Positions 16,525-25,156 of a DNA stretch of 46,115 nt are shown here, one piece after another. The notes below the pieces were generated by a model that did no database searches, was not told the DNA's origin, and was given only the letters and a program-made list of their open reading frames with translations. Source of the DNA: Chitinophagales bacterium (GTDB taxonomy: Bacteria > Bacteroidota > Bacteroidia > Chitinophagales > Chitinophagaceae); assembly GCA_015655015.1 (NCBI GenBank), contig JAATFV010000069.1, forward strand, positions 1-46,115, read 5' to 3'. Position 1 is the stretch's first letter, and every line of letters starts with the position of its first letter. The position numbers were made by a program, and so were the translations under genes.

Positions 16525-18069
16525 TTAATATAAAGCCTCCAGGAACCGATACCTCGCTGCATGCGACTCCTCTTCCGAATGAGAGCTCACATCGATTACC
16601 ATCACCCGGGCAGTCCCGGGCTGTACTGCCGGCCAGGAGGGCAGCCCCTGCCCGTTCGGATCGCCGGTCTTAATAAAATTAGCAAAATAAGCCTCCATGG
16701 TTTCCGACACCTTATCGTCATCCGCCGTCCACGCGTATACCTTATTGGTCTTCAGGTTCCCCAGGGCATACTCGATCTCCCAGGAATGCCCCGCGCCCGG
16801 AGCCGCTACGGCTGCCGGATCGGCGACAGGCGCCGGCCTCGGACGGTTATAAAGATAGCGGTACACGGGCTTCCCGCCGGTCTTACTATGCAGGTCTATC
16901 CATTTCCAGGTACTATAGGCAATAAAACGGTCCGAAGCCAGGTCCGTAGCAGCCTGTTTAACTTCTTCCGCGGATGTTGCCTTGTACTGCTCCAATACGC
17001 CATCGGCCTTATCGCCATACAGCTTCCGGACGGCCTTTTCATAGTTTTCAACCGTAGGTTCGTCCTTCCCCAATAGAGAATGGTAATTCTGCTCGGCCGA
17101 GTTCCAGCCGGCCAGCAATGGAACATGCATTTGCTCCCCTGCCTTAAAAATAGCTACGGGGGTCTCAGGCAGAAAATAGCCGTCAACGACCGTAGGGAAA
17201 TGGCCTCCCTTTGCCGTAGCCGCCAATAGATCCGCCGCAGGCATGGCACGCAGATCCGCCAGCGATTTATTGCCCAGGCCAGTGGCGAAGGTTACACCAT
17301 TCTTCTCTCCATCCGCCAACGCAATGGTCCTTCCCCCGAGAAGGGAACCGCTCTCCCCGATGGCCCCGGCAAACAGTCCTTCAGACAACGGTGAGGCCAT
17401 CTGCGCGCTGACCGAAAACGAGCCGGCCGACTCTCCGCCGATCGTAACCCGCTTAGGGTCCCCCCCAAATGCCGTTATATTTTTTTGCACCCAGACAAGA
17501 GCCGCATGCTGATCCAATAACCCGTAATTGCCCGATGAATGGTGCGCCGATTCCTTTGTCAGGTCCGGATGGGCCAGGAACCCAAATATGCCCAGCCGGT
17601 AATTGATGGTAACAGTGACCATCCCCCTTGCAGCCAGGCTCTCCCCGTCGTAGCGGTATTCCGAACCGTCCCCTCCGACAAAACCACCCCCATAAAAATA
17701 CACCAGCACGGGAAGAGACGCTGCAGCGGACTTTGCCGCCGTCCATACATTCAGGTACAAACAATCCTCACTCATCCCGTTCGAACGAAAATTCATGTCG
17801 CTGAACAAAGGCAGCTGCATAGCACGCGGACCAAAAGCGTTCGCCTTGCGTACCCCTTTCCAGCTCTTAACCGGCTGAGGCTCTCTGAAACGCAGATCCC
17901 CTACCGGAGGCTGCGCAAAAGGAATGCCTTTAAAAGAACGGACACCGCTGGCTTCAACCGTCCCTTCGACCACGCCATTGACTGTTGCAGCCCGGGTGCT
18001 GTTTGATTGGGCATCGGCTGTTTGTATCCACAGCATTGCAATCGTAATTATATAAGAAGAAATTTTCAT
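16525..18069 (-). CDS. Type B carboxylesterase / lipase family protein, secreted
   Basis: About 514 residues from ATG 18069; an ATG at 18078 would add MLV. The signal peptide ends near TADAQS. Alpha/beta-hydrolase features: NGVVEGTVEASGVRSFKGIPFAQPPVGDLRF near the N-terminus, EDCLYLNVW, the oxyanion YGGGFVGGDG, the nucleophile elbow GGESAGS (Ser about 214), and a late histidine in GHSWEIEYALGN. The enzyme hydrolyses ester bonds in the periplasm or outside. A link to the mannan locus, such as removing acetyl groups from mannan, is possible but not shown. It reads in the same direction as the DUF5009 gene after 64 bp. Confidence 0.88.
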   Translation of the reverse strand: MKISSYIITIAMLWIQTADAQSNSTRAATVNGVVEGTVEASGVRSFKGIPFAQPPVGDLRFREPQPVKSWKGVRKANAFGPRAMQLPLFSDMNFRSNGMSEDCLYLNVWTAAKSAAASLPVLVYFYGGGFVGGDGSEYRYDGESLAARGMVTVTINYRLGIFGFLAHPDLTKESAHHSSGNYGLLDQHAALVWVQKNITAFGGDPKRVTIGGESAGSFSVSAQMASPLSEGLFAGAIGESGSLLGGRTIALADGEKNGVTFATGLGNKSLADLRAMPAADLLAATAKGGHFPTVVDGYFLPETPVAIFKAGEQMHVPLLAGWNSAEQNYHSLLGKDEPTVENYEKAVRKLYGDKADGVLEQYKATSAEEVKQAATDLASDRFIAYSTWKWIDLHSKTGGKPVYRYLYNRPRPAPVADPAAVAAPGAGHSWEIEYALGNLKTNKVYAWTADDDKVSETMEAYFANFIKTGDPNGQGLPSWPAVQPGTARVMVIDVSSHSEEESHAARYRFLEALY

Positions 18070-18175
18070 AACCAGCATTGTTGAACGTCAAGATAAGAAA
18101 ATTCCGCGGACCTCCGGGCCTGATTCCATGAGCGAACATATGTTCTCCCTTCATCATCAGGCGGCTGCCGCCGGC

Positions 18176-18595
18176 CTATGCTTCCTCTAATTCCACCTCT
18201 TTCTTAGCGTTCCTCTTCCCCAGGATCTTATCCCGGTGCATGGTCCCCCATGCCTGTAAAGCATGCAGCACCTCACCCAGCGTATTGCTGTACTCAGTAA
18301 GGATATACTCCACGACAACAGGCGTCCCCGTATAAACTTTTCTTTCCACAAACCCATTCAACTCCATCTGCTTCAATTCATTGGAGAGCACCCGGGCGGA
18401 AATGCCTTTTACGGCACGCTGCAGCTCATTGAATCGTTTGGGTTGACCATGGTCATCGATAAATGCAACGATGATTGGCAGCTTCCATTTTCCACCGATC
18501 ACATACAGGGCATCCCCGACAGCAGCCAGGCTCGCCTTACATTCCCCCGCGGAGCGCTTATCCCCGCCAAGTCTTCTTTGTTTAGTTTCAGACAT
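18176..18595 (-). CDS. HxlR family winged-helix transcriptional regulator
   Basis: 139 residues from ATG 18595 (MSETKQRRLGG); the frame is open to a GTG at 18619. The single conserved N-terminal cysteine is in GECKASL, followed by the signature YVIGGKWKLPIIVAF and the winged-helix core RFNELQRAVKGISARVLSNELKQMELNGFVERKVY. HxlR proteins are redox- or electrophile-responsive dimers that often control a divergent detoxification gene. Here it is divergent from a DoxX-like protein and an azoreductase, with a clear inverted repeat (18626-18645) just upstream. Confidence 0.92.
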   Translation of the reverse strand: MSETKQRRLGGDKRSAGECKASLAAVGDALYVIGGKWKLPIIVAFIDDHGQPKRFNELQRAVKGISARVLSNELKQMELNGFVERKVYTGTPVVVEYILTEYSNTLGEVLHALQAWGTMHRDKILGKRNAKKEVELEEA

Positions 18596-18625
18596 ATATA
18601 GCATTTTTTGAAGGCTCACTAACCC

Positions 18626-18659
18626 AAAGGTTACTACTAACCTTTAGTATACTACTAAC
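18626..18659. promoter_or_regulatory. Inverted-repeat operator in the hxlR-doxX intergenic region
   Basis: A perfect 8-bp inverted repeat AAAGGTTA-CTAC-TAACCTTT (18626-18645) is followed by the palindrome TAGTATACTA (18645-18654). The 10-mer TACTACTAAC is repeated directly at 18632 and 18650. The position, 31 bp upstream of hxlR, fits an HxlR operator. Confidence 0.6.
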
Positions 18660-18669
18660 TATTTACAAC

Positions 18670-18687
18670 CAAAGGTAGCTAGTTTTG
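18670..18687. promoter_or_regulatory. Back-to-back -7 elements for hxlR and doxX
   Basis: TAGTTTTG (18680-18687, plus) matches TAnnTTTG for the DoxX gene. TACCTTTG on the minus strand (18677-18670) matches it for hxlR. The -33 elements are not convincing, so these are tentative. Confidence 0.35.
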
Positions 18688-18774
18688 CTTCACGAACCCG
18701 GGCATCACAAATTTTAACATACAAGGGGATGAAGAGCGAGGCTCCATCCGTCCATTAAAAAACATTATTTACGG

Positions 18775-19155
18775 ATGAAATCAATCAAAATTATTTACTG
18801 GATAACAACGGCCATCGTAGGACTGATGATGACCTACTCGGCTTATGCCTATCTCACACAGCCAATGATGACGCAGGCTTTCCATCACCTGGGCTATCCG
18901 GATTACTTCCGGGTGGAGCTGGCTATCGCCAAGCTTATCGGGGTTGTCTTATTGCTGGCGCCGCTGGCATCCTCCGGGGCGAAAGCAAGGCTTAAGGAAT
19001 GGGTCTATGCCGGATTTGCCTTTACGTTCATTTCCGCATTTATTGCACACTCGGCCTCCGGTGATCCTGCCGGTAACCGGTCTGCGCCCATTATCTTTTT
19101 AGTCCTGCTGGCCATCTCTTATTTCAGCTATCACCGGTTGCACAAAACAACCTGA
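18775..19155 (+). CDS. DoxX-like small membrane protein
   Basis: 126 residues with four predicted membrane helices (IIYWITTAIVGLMMTYSAY; IAKLIGVVLLLAPLA; WVYAGFAFTFISAFIAHSA; PIIFLVLLAISYFSYH). The pattern HLGYPDYFRVELAIAKLIGVVLLL is diagnostic of DoxX-like family proteins. Their function is poorly defined; several are linked to redox homeostasis. It is divergent from hxlR and precedes the azoreductase by 263 bp containing a 16-bp repeat array, whose first imperfect unit overlaps the 3' end of this gene. Confidence 0.88.
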   Translation: MKSIKIIYWITTAIVGLMMTYSAYAYLTQPMMTQAFHHLGYPDYFRVELAIAKLIGVVLLLAPLASSGAKARLKEWVYAGFAFTFISAFIAHSASGDPAGNRSAPIIFLVLLAISYFSYHRLHKTT

Positions 19156-19291
19156 CAACACAACAATAAGGCGTGATAACAGAACAGCCTGATAACAAAA
19201 CGGCCTGACCACAAGACGGGATGACCACAGAACGGGATGACCACAGAACGGTCCAACAATAGAACTGCCCGAAAACAGCCCGGCAACAAAA
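19141..19291. repeat. 16-bp tandem repeat array between doxX-like gene and azoreductase
   Basis: Seven clear 16-bp units from 19180 to 19291 with consensus near CAGAACGGGATGACCA (19180, 19196, 19212, 19228, 19244, 19260, 19276). Earlier irregular units extend back to 19141, inside the doxX-like stop region. 16 bp is not a multiple of 3 and the array is non-coding. There are no unique spacers, so it is not CRISPR. Confidence 0.9.
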
Positions 19292-19418
19292 ACATCCACG
19301 ACAGGTCCTTAGCCCCTCCCCTGACCATTCACCGGATCAGCGTTTCGCCATTGGGCGACAGGGATCACTCTGCCTGAAAACCAAATAAATCTTAAAACAA
19401 ATAAATTAAACACAGCAA

Positions 19419-20018
19419 ATGAAAAAGATCTTGCATATCATTTCAAGCCCGAGGAACGGAGCTTCGTTCAGCATTAAGCTGGGCGCTGCCATCATTGATA
19501 AGATCAAAGCCGCTTACCCCGGCAGCACCGTAAAGGAAAGGAACCTGGTGACAACCCATTTCCCGCACCTGGAAGAGGCGCACCTCGTTTCTTTCTTCAC
19601 ACCGCCGGAGAACAGAACTCCCGAAAATATCGAAGCCGTCCGGAATTCCGATGAGGCGATCCGTGAGATCATGGAAGCAGACATTCTCGTCATTGGCGCC
19701 CCGCTTTATAACTTCAACATCCATTCCAGCCTGAAAGCCTGGTTCGACCACATCGTCCGGGCCGGGATCACCTTCAGCTACAGCGAAAAAGGAGCGGAAG
19801 GATTGGTGAAAGGGAAAAAAGTTTACGTTGCGATGGCATCAGGAGGTATCTATTCCGAAGGACCCATGCAAGCGCATGATTTTGTGGCGCCTTATCTCAA
19901 ATGGATGCTGGGCTTCATGGGAATGACGGATGTATCGGTCCTCCGCATAGAGGGAACAGCCATACCCGGGATCCAGGATACTGCGGTGGAAAAGGGATTG
20001 AACAGTATCATCTTATAA
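19419..20018 (+). CDS. azoR: FMN-dependent NADH-azoreductase
   Basis: 199 residues, the usual length. Flavodoxin-like fold with FMN phosphate loop SSPRNGASFS at residues 9-18, the conserved PLYNFNIHSSLKAWFDHIVRAG at about 96-117 and the ITFSYSEKGAEGLVKGKK segment. AzoR-type enzymes reduce azo compounds and quinones with NADH and protect against thiol-reactive electrophiles, which fits an HxlR-controlled cluster. A bidirectional terminator follows. Confidence 0.9.
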   Translation: MKKILHIISSPRNGASFSIKLGAAIIDKIKAAYPGSTVKERNLVTTHFPHLEEAHLVSFFTPPENRTPENIEAVRNSDEAIREIMEADILVIGAPLYNFNIHSSLKAWFDHIVRAGITFSYSEKGAEGLVKGKKVYVAMASGGIYSEGPMQAHDFVAPYLKWMLGFMGMTDVSVLRIEGTAIPGIQDTAVEKGLNSIIL

Positions 20019-20052
20019 GAAAGGCTATAGAACAGCACAGGCATTACTTAAT

Positions 20053-20083
20053 AAAAAAAGGCCGCTTCCAGCGGCCTTTTTTT
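20053..20083. terminator. Bidirectional terminator between azoR and peroxiredoxin
   Basis: Stem GGCCGC/GCGGCC (20060-20065, 20071-20076) with a TTCCA loop, flanked by A7 on the left and T7 on the right. It serves both convergent genes. Confidence 0.9.
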
Positions 20084-20097
20084 ATTACAGCTTTTTT

Positions 20098-20733
20098 TTA
20101 TTTATTGGGTTGTGGCGTATAACGTAAATATGGCTTGACCACTTTCACGCCCTTCGGGAATTTCTTCTGCGCATCTTCCGTAGAAATAGAAGGAACGACA
20201 ATGACCTCTTCTCCTTCTTTCCAGTCAGCAGGCGTAGCCACACTGTAATTGGCAGTCAGCTGCAGGGAATCCACTACGCGTAACACCTCATGGAAATTCC
20301 TTCCGGTAGAGGCAGGATAAGTGATGATAAGTTTCACCAGCTTGTCCGGTCCGATGATCACCAGGGAACGTACAGTAGCCGTAGCAGATGCATTGGGGTG
20401 GATGAACTCATACAGTCCGCTGACCTTGCGGTCTTCATCGGCGATGATGGGAAATTCCACGCTCACTTTCTGCGTTTCATTGATATCCTTGATCCAGCCC
20501 AGATGTTTATCGACAGGGTCCACGCTCAACGCCAGCACTTTTACGCCGCGTTTGGCAAACTCATCCTTCAGAGCTGCCGTTCTTCCCAATTCAGTGGTAC
20601 AGACAGGCGTATAGTCGGCAGGGTGAGAGAACAAAATACCCCATGAATTACCCAGGAATTCGTAAAAATCGATCTCGCCAAGAGACGTCCTGGCTTGGAA
20701 ATTGGGGGCGGTGTCCCCTAAACGTAAACTCAT
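20098..20733 (-). CDS. 1-Cys (Prx6-type) peroxiredoxin
   Basis: 211 residues from ATG 20733 (MSLRLGDTAPNFQA); an upstream TTG is unlikely. The catalytic motif is HPADYTPVCTTELGR, with the peroxidatic cysteine at about 45. The Prx6 C-terminal arm is present (PADWKEGEEVIVVPSIS, then FPKGVKVVKPYLRYTPQP). Prx6-type enzymes reduce hydrogen peroxide and organic peroxides. Convergent with azoR, extending the oxidative/electrophile defence cluster. Confidence 0.93.
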   Translation of the reverse strand: MSLRLGDTAPNFQARTSLGEIDFYEFLGNSWGILFSHPADYTPVCTTELGRTAALKDEFAKRGVKVLALSVDPVDKHLGWIKDINETQKVSVEFPIIADEDRKVSGLYEFIHPNASATATVRSLVIIGPDKLVKLIITYPASTGRNFHEVLRVVDSLQLTANYSVATPADWKEGEEVIVVPSISTEDAQKKFPKGVKVVKPYLRYTPQPNK

Positions 20734-20920
20734 ATACAATAAATTTGAAGTTAAAAAAACCCCGCCAGGCGCTTAGTCGGTTCCCGTATTTTGAGCCATA
20801 TGGAATCGGTCGATCCCATTGGTTTCCGTCACCGGATCCCCTTCTTTCACCACAAACGGATAACGAAGATATTAATTCCCTATCAATACGGTAGACTTCA
20901 CTGTTAAATTTTTTATTAAA

Positions 20921-22084
20921 TTATTCTTCTCTACGTCGGATACCCTCATTACCCCCCGCCTTCACGATCGAATATTTCCCATACTTGTTCTTCACATCGT
21001 CGATAGCCTTGTACAAATTATTCTTTTTCTGACTGTCCTGGAAAAGATTGGTCTGTATGGCCTCCCCGGTGAGCTCGCTCAGGCGGACCCCCAGTAGCCG
21101 GATAGGCTGCCCCTTGCGGTAAAGCTTGTGGAACAGCTCTTTAGCCTTCCCTATCAGCTCGTCATCGTAAAAAGTATAAGGGATCGTCACCTGCCGGGAA
21201 GTGGTCTCAAAATCAGGATAGCGGATCTTCACCGCAATACAGCCTGCCGTTTTATTGTCCTGCCGGAGCTCATAGCCCACCCGCTCCGTCATACGCACCA
21301 GCTCCGCCATCAGGAAATCCATATCCGTCTTATTCTCTTCAAAAGTATTCTCCGTTGAGATGGACTTGGCCTCGTGATAATGGACGACCTCCCCCTCGTG
21401 GATGCCCCGGGCCTTATTCCAGAGGTCCAGCCCGTATTTCCCAAATCTCCGCTCCAGCTCCCCCATAGTACGTTCGCTTAGGTCCCGGATCGTTACGATC
21501 CCCATTTCCTGCAAGGCCTGGCAGGTATGCTCCCCTACCCCGGGTATCTTGCTGACTTTCAGGGGCGCCAGGTATTCCTGCTCCATACCGTCCGGCACGT
21601 GAAGATACCCATTGGGCTTGGCCTCATTCGTAGCGATCTTGGCGATCATTTTATTGGAAGCAAGGGCAAAAGAAATAGGCAACCCGGTAGCCCGGGTGAT
21701 CTCCTCCCGCAGGTCGATCGTCCATTGGTAAGGGTCGAAGAACCGGTTCATCCCCGTCAGGTCCAGGTAAAATTCATCGATCGACGCCTTTTCGAAAAGA
21801 GGAGCCCTGGCGGCAATGATCTCCGTAACCCAGCGGGAATATTTGCTATACTCTCCCCGGGCATTGCCCACAACAGTAGCATGCGGGCAAAGGCGCATAG
21901 CCGTTTTCATCGGCATGGCTGAATGAATGCCGTACTTCCGCGCCTCATAGCTGCAGGCAGCCACCACTCCCCGCTCGCTATGCCCCCCCACCAACAGGGG
22001 GATCCCCTTCAGGGAAGGGTCCAGGATACATTCGACGGAGACGAAAAAGGCGTCCAGGTCAAAATGAGCTATGATTCGTTGCAT
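20921..22084 (-). CDS. dinB: DNA polymerase IV (Y-family translesion polymerase)
   Basis: 387 residues from ATG 22084; ATG 22093 would add MPS. Catalytic acids are D9 and D11 in HFDLDAFFVSVE and D103/E104 in ASIDEFYLDLTG. The palm, thumb and little-finger regions follow, with the HhH-like segment KVSKIPGVGEHTCQALQEMGI at about 180. Near the C-terminus QTNLF matches the QxxLF beta-clamp-binding pattern. It synthesises across damaged bases. A 7-bp-arm palindrome lies 114 bp upstream in the divergent region. The 187-bp gap on its 3' side, towards the peroxiredoxin gene, shows nothing recognisable. Confidence 0.95.
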   Translation of the reverse strand: MQRIIAHFDLDAFFVSVECILDPSLKGIPLLVGGHSERGVVAACSYEARKYGIHSAMPMKTAMRLCPHATVVGNARGEYSKYSRWVTEIIAARAPLFEKASIDEFYLDLTGMNRFFDPYQWTIDLREEITRATGLPISFALASNKMIAKIATNEAKPNGYLHVPDGMEQEYLAPLKVSKIPGVGEHTCQALQEMGIVTIRDLSERTMGELERRFGKYGLDLWNKARGIHEGEVVHYHEAKSISTENTFEENKTDMDFLMAELVRMTERVGYELRQDNKTAGCIAVKIRYPDFETTSRQVTIPYTFYDDELIGKAKELFHKLYRKGQPIRLLGVRLSELTGEAIQTNLFQDSQKKNNLYKAIDDVKNKYGKYSIVKAGGNEGIRRREE

Positions 22085-22197
22085 AGAAGGCATGGAAACA
22101 TAAAGATACTAAAAAAATTAGTGAGTGGATTCCATAAGAACAAACATACGCCGGCTCGTCCTGGAAATTTATCGGATGAATCGTAAACAAGTATTTT

Positions 22198-22217
22198 TAC
22201 AAACAAGAACGTTTGTA
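22198..22217. promoter_or_regulatory. Palindrome upstream of dinB
   Basis: Perfect inverted repeat TACAAAC-AAGAAC-GTTTGTA in the AT-rich divergent region between dinB and the DUF1080 gene. It could be an operator for a damage-responsive repressor, but no LexA box consensus for this phylum is known to me. Confidence 0.35.
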
Positions 22218-22311
22218 TAAATTTTTGTTTGCATAATCCACTGCACCGGAAGAATACCGGAAAGCAACATTGACAATTTTTTATTACTTTCAGCGAAGAC
22301 AAATTGCGCAC

Positions 22312-23193
22312 ATGACAAATTCCCTGCTCATCCTGTTAACTACCCTGCTCATCTGTTCTTTTAGCGGCAGCGATAAAAATTCCGTTACCGGCAGCAGCTC
22401 CGCCATTGACAATAGTCCCGTCGCCGTTAATACCCGGGGCTGGATATCCCTCTTCAATGGTAAGGACCTTACCGGATGGGACTCCTATCTCCGACCCGGA
22501 TCAGATAGCGCCGGGAACCAATCCGGCGGCCTGAATAAAGACCCTAAACACGTTTTCACTATCGTAAAGGACGGAACGGAAAATGTCATTCGTATCTCCG
22601 GGGAAGACATCGGAGCGATCACCACCAAAAAAGAATTTGACAACTATCATCTTCAGCTACTATTCCGATGGGGCGCCCTCACCTGGGGAGAGAAAAAGAA
22701 CAAAAAGAAGGACAGCGGGGTCCTGTATCATTCTGTCGGTCCTTATGGAGCTGATTGGGGCGCCTGGATGCGGTCCCAGGAATTCCAGGTGCAGGAAGGC
22801 GATTGCGGCGACTATTGGGGATGCGCCGGCGGAATGGCGGATATTCCCGCCATAAAAAAGTCGGATAGTGAATATGTATATGACCCGGCGGGAGCTTTGA
22901 CCACCTTCCGTGCCGACAACACGATAGGACGGCATTGTATCAAAGCGGCAGATGCCGAAAAGCCCTCCGGCCAGTGGAATACCCTCGACCTGTATTGCCA
23001 TGGCGATACCAGCGTGCACATCATCAATGGCAAATTAATGATGATCCTCTATCATAGCGGACAATCCGACAAAGGCCAGGTCCTCCCCCTTACAAAAGGC
23101 AGGCTGCAGCTCCAATCGGAAGGAGCGGAAGTATTCTATAAAGCGATTAAAATTCAGTCCATCACGGCGATCCCCGGAGAAATTCTCAAATAG
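22312..23193 (+). CDS. DUF1080 (3-keto-disaccharide hydrolase family) secreted protein
   Basis: 293 residues from ATG 22312 (MTNSLLILLTTLLICSFSGSDKN), which gives a proper signal peptide; an ATG at 22270 would add 14 charged residues. The DUF1080 concanavalin-like beta-jellyroll is recognised by GWISLFNGKDLTGWDSYL, the DNYHLQLLFRWG strand, GVLYHSVGPYGADWGAWMRSQEFQVQEGDCGDYWG and GRLQLQSEGAEVFYKAIKIQSI. Some family members cleave 3-keto-glycosides. Whether it works with neighbours is unclear, since dinB is divergent and the next gene encodes a T9SS cargo. Confidence 0.85.
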   Translation: MTNSLLILLTTLLICSFSGSDKNSVTGSSSAIDNSPVAVNTRGWISLFNGKDLTGWDSYLRPGSDSAGNQSGGLNKDPKHVFTIVKDGTENVIRISGEDIGAITTKKEFDNYHLQLLFRWGALTWGEKKNKKKDSGVLYHSVGPYGADWGAWMRSQEFQVQEGDCGDYWGCAGGMADIPAIKKSDSEYVYDPAGALTTFRADNTIGRHCIKAADAEKPSGQWNTLDLYCHGDTSVHIINGKLMMILYHSGQSDKGQVLPLTKGRLQLQSEGAEVFYKAIKIQSITAIPGEILK

Positions 23194-23369
23194 GTCCGGG
23201 GATCCTGCACCTCCTTCCGGCCCCGCCATTCCCACATTCCCAAATCAGGAAAATAGTCCCCCAGCTGGAAAACGAATCCCATTTTACCCTTAGATAATAC
23301 TAGCAACCAATATGATACGTTTTGGCATTGGGGTTGTCTCACTTTATCCGTAACACGCAATCCGACATC

Positions 23370-24572
23370 ATGAAAAAAGCTATACACATCCTTACCCTTT
23401 GTATAATAAGCTTTTCCGCACAAGCCCAGATAATCAGCCAATTCAATTGGAATAGTAATCCCGTAACACAGGCAGTCGTGGGCAACAATGCTACTTCGGT
23501 CAGCGCCAATGCAACATCCAGCAGCGGGGGGGCCGGCGGCACCAATGGGCTGAACGCAGGCTCGGGCCGTACAAATATCGACATGGTCCTTCCCGGAGCA
23601 CCCTTTACCAGCCAATCCGGCCTCGATATATCAGTAGACTTTGCAAGACAGGAGAATGCCGCCAGCTTTTTCACCGTCGGCGGCCTGGACTTTGGGATCA
23701 GCGGAGGCTCTATCTATGTAAAATTCGTGCTGAGAGAAGGCGGCTCGGATGTAACCATCAGCCTTACCAACAAGTTTACCACTCCCTCCGACCTCGCCTT
23801 TCATAACTATCGCTTTATTTATGACAATATCAGCGGCAACGTTACTTTATACCTGGACGGTATGCAGCAATATACTTCCCAGGTAGCCCCAGCCGGCACT
23901 CCCCTTTCCTGGACCGGCGCAGGCAACGCTACCATCGCATCGGGAATGGACGGCAGTAACAGCAATGTCCCCGTACTGGACAACCTGCTCATACAGGTGC
24001 CGAACGTCATCCTTCCCCTGGATCTGCTCTCTTTCGACGCCCGCGCGGAAAGTGCTGGTAACGATCTTCTCTGGACGACCGCCCATGAAGTGAACACCCT
24101 CCGATTTTTCATCGAACGTTCCTCCGACGGCATTCAATACAGCAGCATCGGATCCTTGCCCGCCCAACAAAATTATTCCGGCAATGCCAATTACCGGTTT
24201 ACAGATGAGGCTCCTTTATCTGTCAATTTCTACCGCCTTAAAATGGCGGATATCGATGGTAACTTCAGCTATTCTCCCATCAGGGAACTAAGCAGCTCCC
24301 CGGCCGCAGGATCGGCCGTCTCTATCAGCTGTTACCCCAATCCGACGGTCGATTACGTGAATATCCGGATCGATCATTCCGCAGCTGTCTCCTGTTATTA
24401 TTCAGTGGCGGCCCTGGATGGGAAGATCATACAGTCAGGAACGATCCGGACAGACAGCGTTGAACAGCAGGTAAGCCTGAACCTTCACGCCGCCCCGAAA
24501 GGAATGCTCCTGATCCGGGTGCAGGAGGTGGGAAATGCGACGGCCCGGACATTTAAGATCTTAAAACAGTAA
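23370..24572 (+). CDS. LamG-like secreted protein with T9SS type A sorting domain
   Basis: 400 residues from ATG 23370 (MKKAIHILTLCIISFSAQAQ, clean signal peptide). Residues about 20-210 form a concanavalin/LamG-like jellyroll (DISVDFARQENAASFFTVGGLDF, YRFIYDNISGNVTLYLDGMQQY). Then comes the common Bacteroidota linker LPLDLLSFDARAESAGNDLLWTTAHEVN, an FN3-like region, and a C-terminal sorting domain (SCYPNPTVDYVNIRI to RTFKILKQ). Type A domains direct outer-membrane translocation by the type IX system and surface anchoring. The ligand is unknown. Confidence 0.85.
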   Translation: MKKAIHILTLCIISFSAQAQIISQFNWNSNPVTQAVVGNNATSVSANATSSSGGAGGTNGLNAGSGRTNIDMVLPGAPFTSQSGLDISVDFARQENAASFFTVGGLDFGISGGSIYVKFVLREGGSDVTISLTNKFTTPSDLAFHNYRFIYDNISGNVTLYLDGMQQYTSQVAPAGTPLSWTGAGNATIASGMDGSNSNVPVLDNLLIQVPNVILPLDLLSFDARAESAGNDLLWTTAHEVNTLRFFIERSSDGIQYSSIGSLPAQQNYSGNANYRFTDEAPLSVNFYRLKMADIDGNFSYSPIRELSSSPAAGSAVSISCYPNPTVDYVNIRIDHSAAVSCYYSVAALDGKIIQSGTIRTDSVEQQVSLNLHAAPKGMLLIRVQEVGNATARTFKILKQ

Positions 24573-24585
24573 AATACGCTGGCTT

Positions 24586-24623
24586 GCGGCTAACAGATCG
24601 CAGCTAACAGCTGGCGGCTATTA
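24586..24623. repeat. 14-bp tandem repeat between convergent genes
   Basis: Units 24586-24599, 24600-24613 and a partial one at 24614-24623 with core GCGGCTAACAG, ending at the rimM stop. Degenerate, non-coding. Confidence 0.65.
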
Positions 24624-25139
24624 CCGGTACACATCCAGCAGCCCGTCAGGCAGCACCACAAACACCTGCCGCTTCTTCTTATCCACTTTCTCAAGAGTGG
24701 CTGCATGTACAGGGATCAGGGCTTCTTTGCCATTCAGATCGATCTTACACAGCACCTGGTGCGGCTGCTCGATCACTTCCAGGATCTCTCCCAGATTCTC
24801 CTCCCCCTGCCACAATTGGAAGCCCACCAGGGAAATAGGGGCCGACTTGCCGGCGAACTGTTCAAAATCCTCTTCTGTAAGCCAGACTTCCTTCGGGACC
24901 AGCTTTCGGGCCGTTTCCTTAGTGTCCAGCCCTTCCAGCTTCAGGTAGATCTCCTCCTCGCTCTTGATCCGGGTGCTCTCGATGAACCAGGGCAGCATCT
25001 CATCCTTTTTATCTTCCAGGAAAAGGGTTTTCAGTCCTTTCAGGCTGGTCTTCCTGCCCAGGCGGTGTACCAACACCAATTCCCCCTGCAGTCCGAAGAC
25101 CGCCACCAGTTTTCCGATATTACGGTAGTTTGTAGCCAT
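24621..25139 (-). CDS. rimM: Ribosome maturation factor RimM
   Basis: 172 residues from ATG 25139 (MATNYRNIGKLVAVFGLQGELVLVH). The N-terminal RimM beta-barrel (GKLVAVFGLQGELVLVHRLG), the EIYLKLEGLDTKETARKLVPKEVWL segment and the C-terminal PRC-barrel (LVGFQLW...LGEILEVIEQPHQVL, EALIPVHAATLEKVD) are in order. It binds S19 and assists 30S head maturation. It lies downstream of rpsP but is separated by a terminator-like hairpin. The usual partner trmD is not adjacent; it lies 12 kb away on the other strand. Confidence 0.95.
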   Translation of the reverse strand: MATNYRNIGKLVAVFGLQGELVLVHRLGRKTSLKGLKTLFLEDKKDEMLPWFIESTRIKSEEEIYLKLEGLDTKETARKLVPKEVWLTEEDFEQFAGKSAPISLVGFQLWQGEENLGEILEVIEQPHQVLCKIDLNGKEALIPVHAATLEKVDKKKRQVFVVLPDGLLDVYR

Positions 25140-25156
25140 AATAAAACGCTCCAAAG

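Noticed and set aside
19141..19291. CRISPR array
   Set aside because: The 16-bp units are contiguous with no unique spacers, and no cas gene is present.
20734..20739. TTG start two codons upstream for the peroxiredoxin
   Set aside because: The ATG at 20733 gives the conserved MSLRLGDTAP start.
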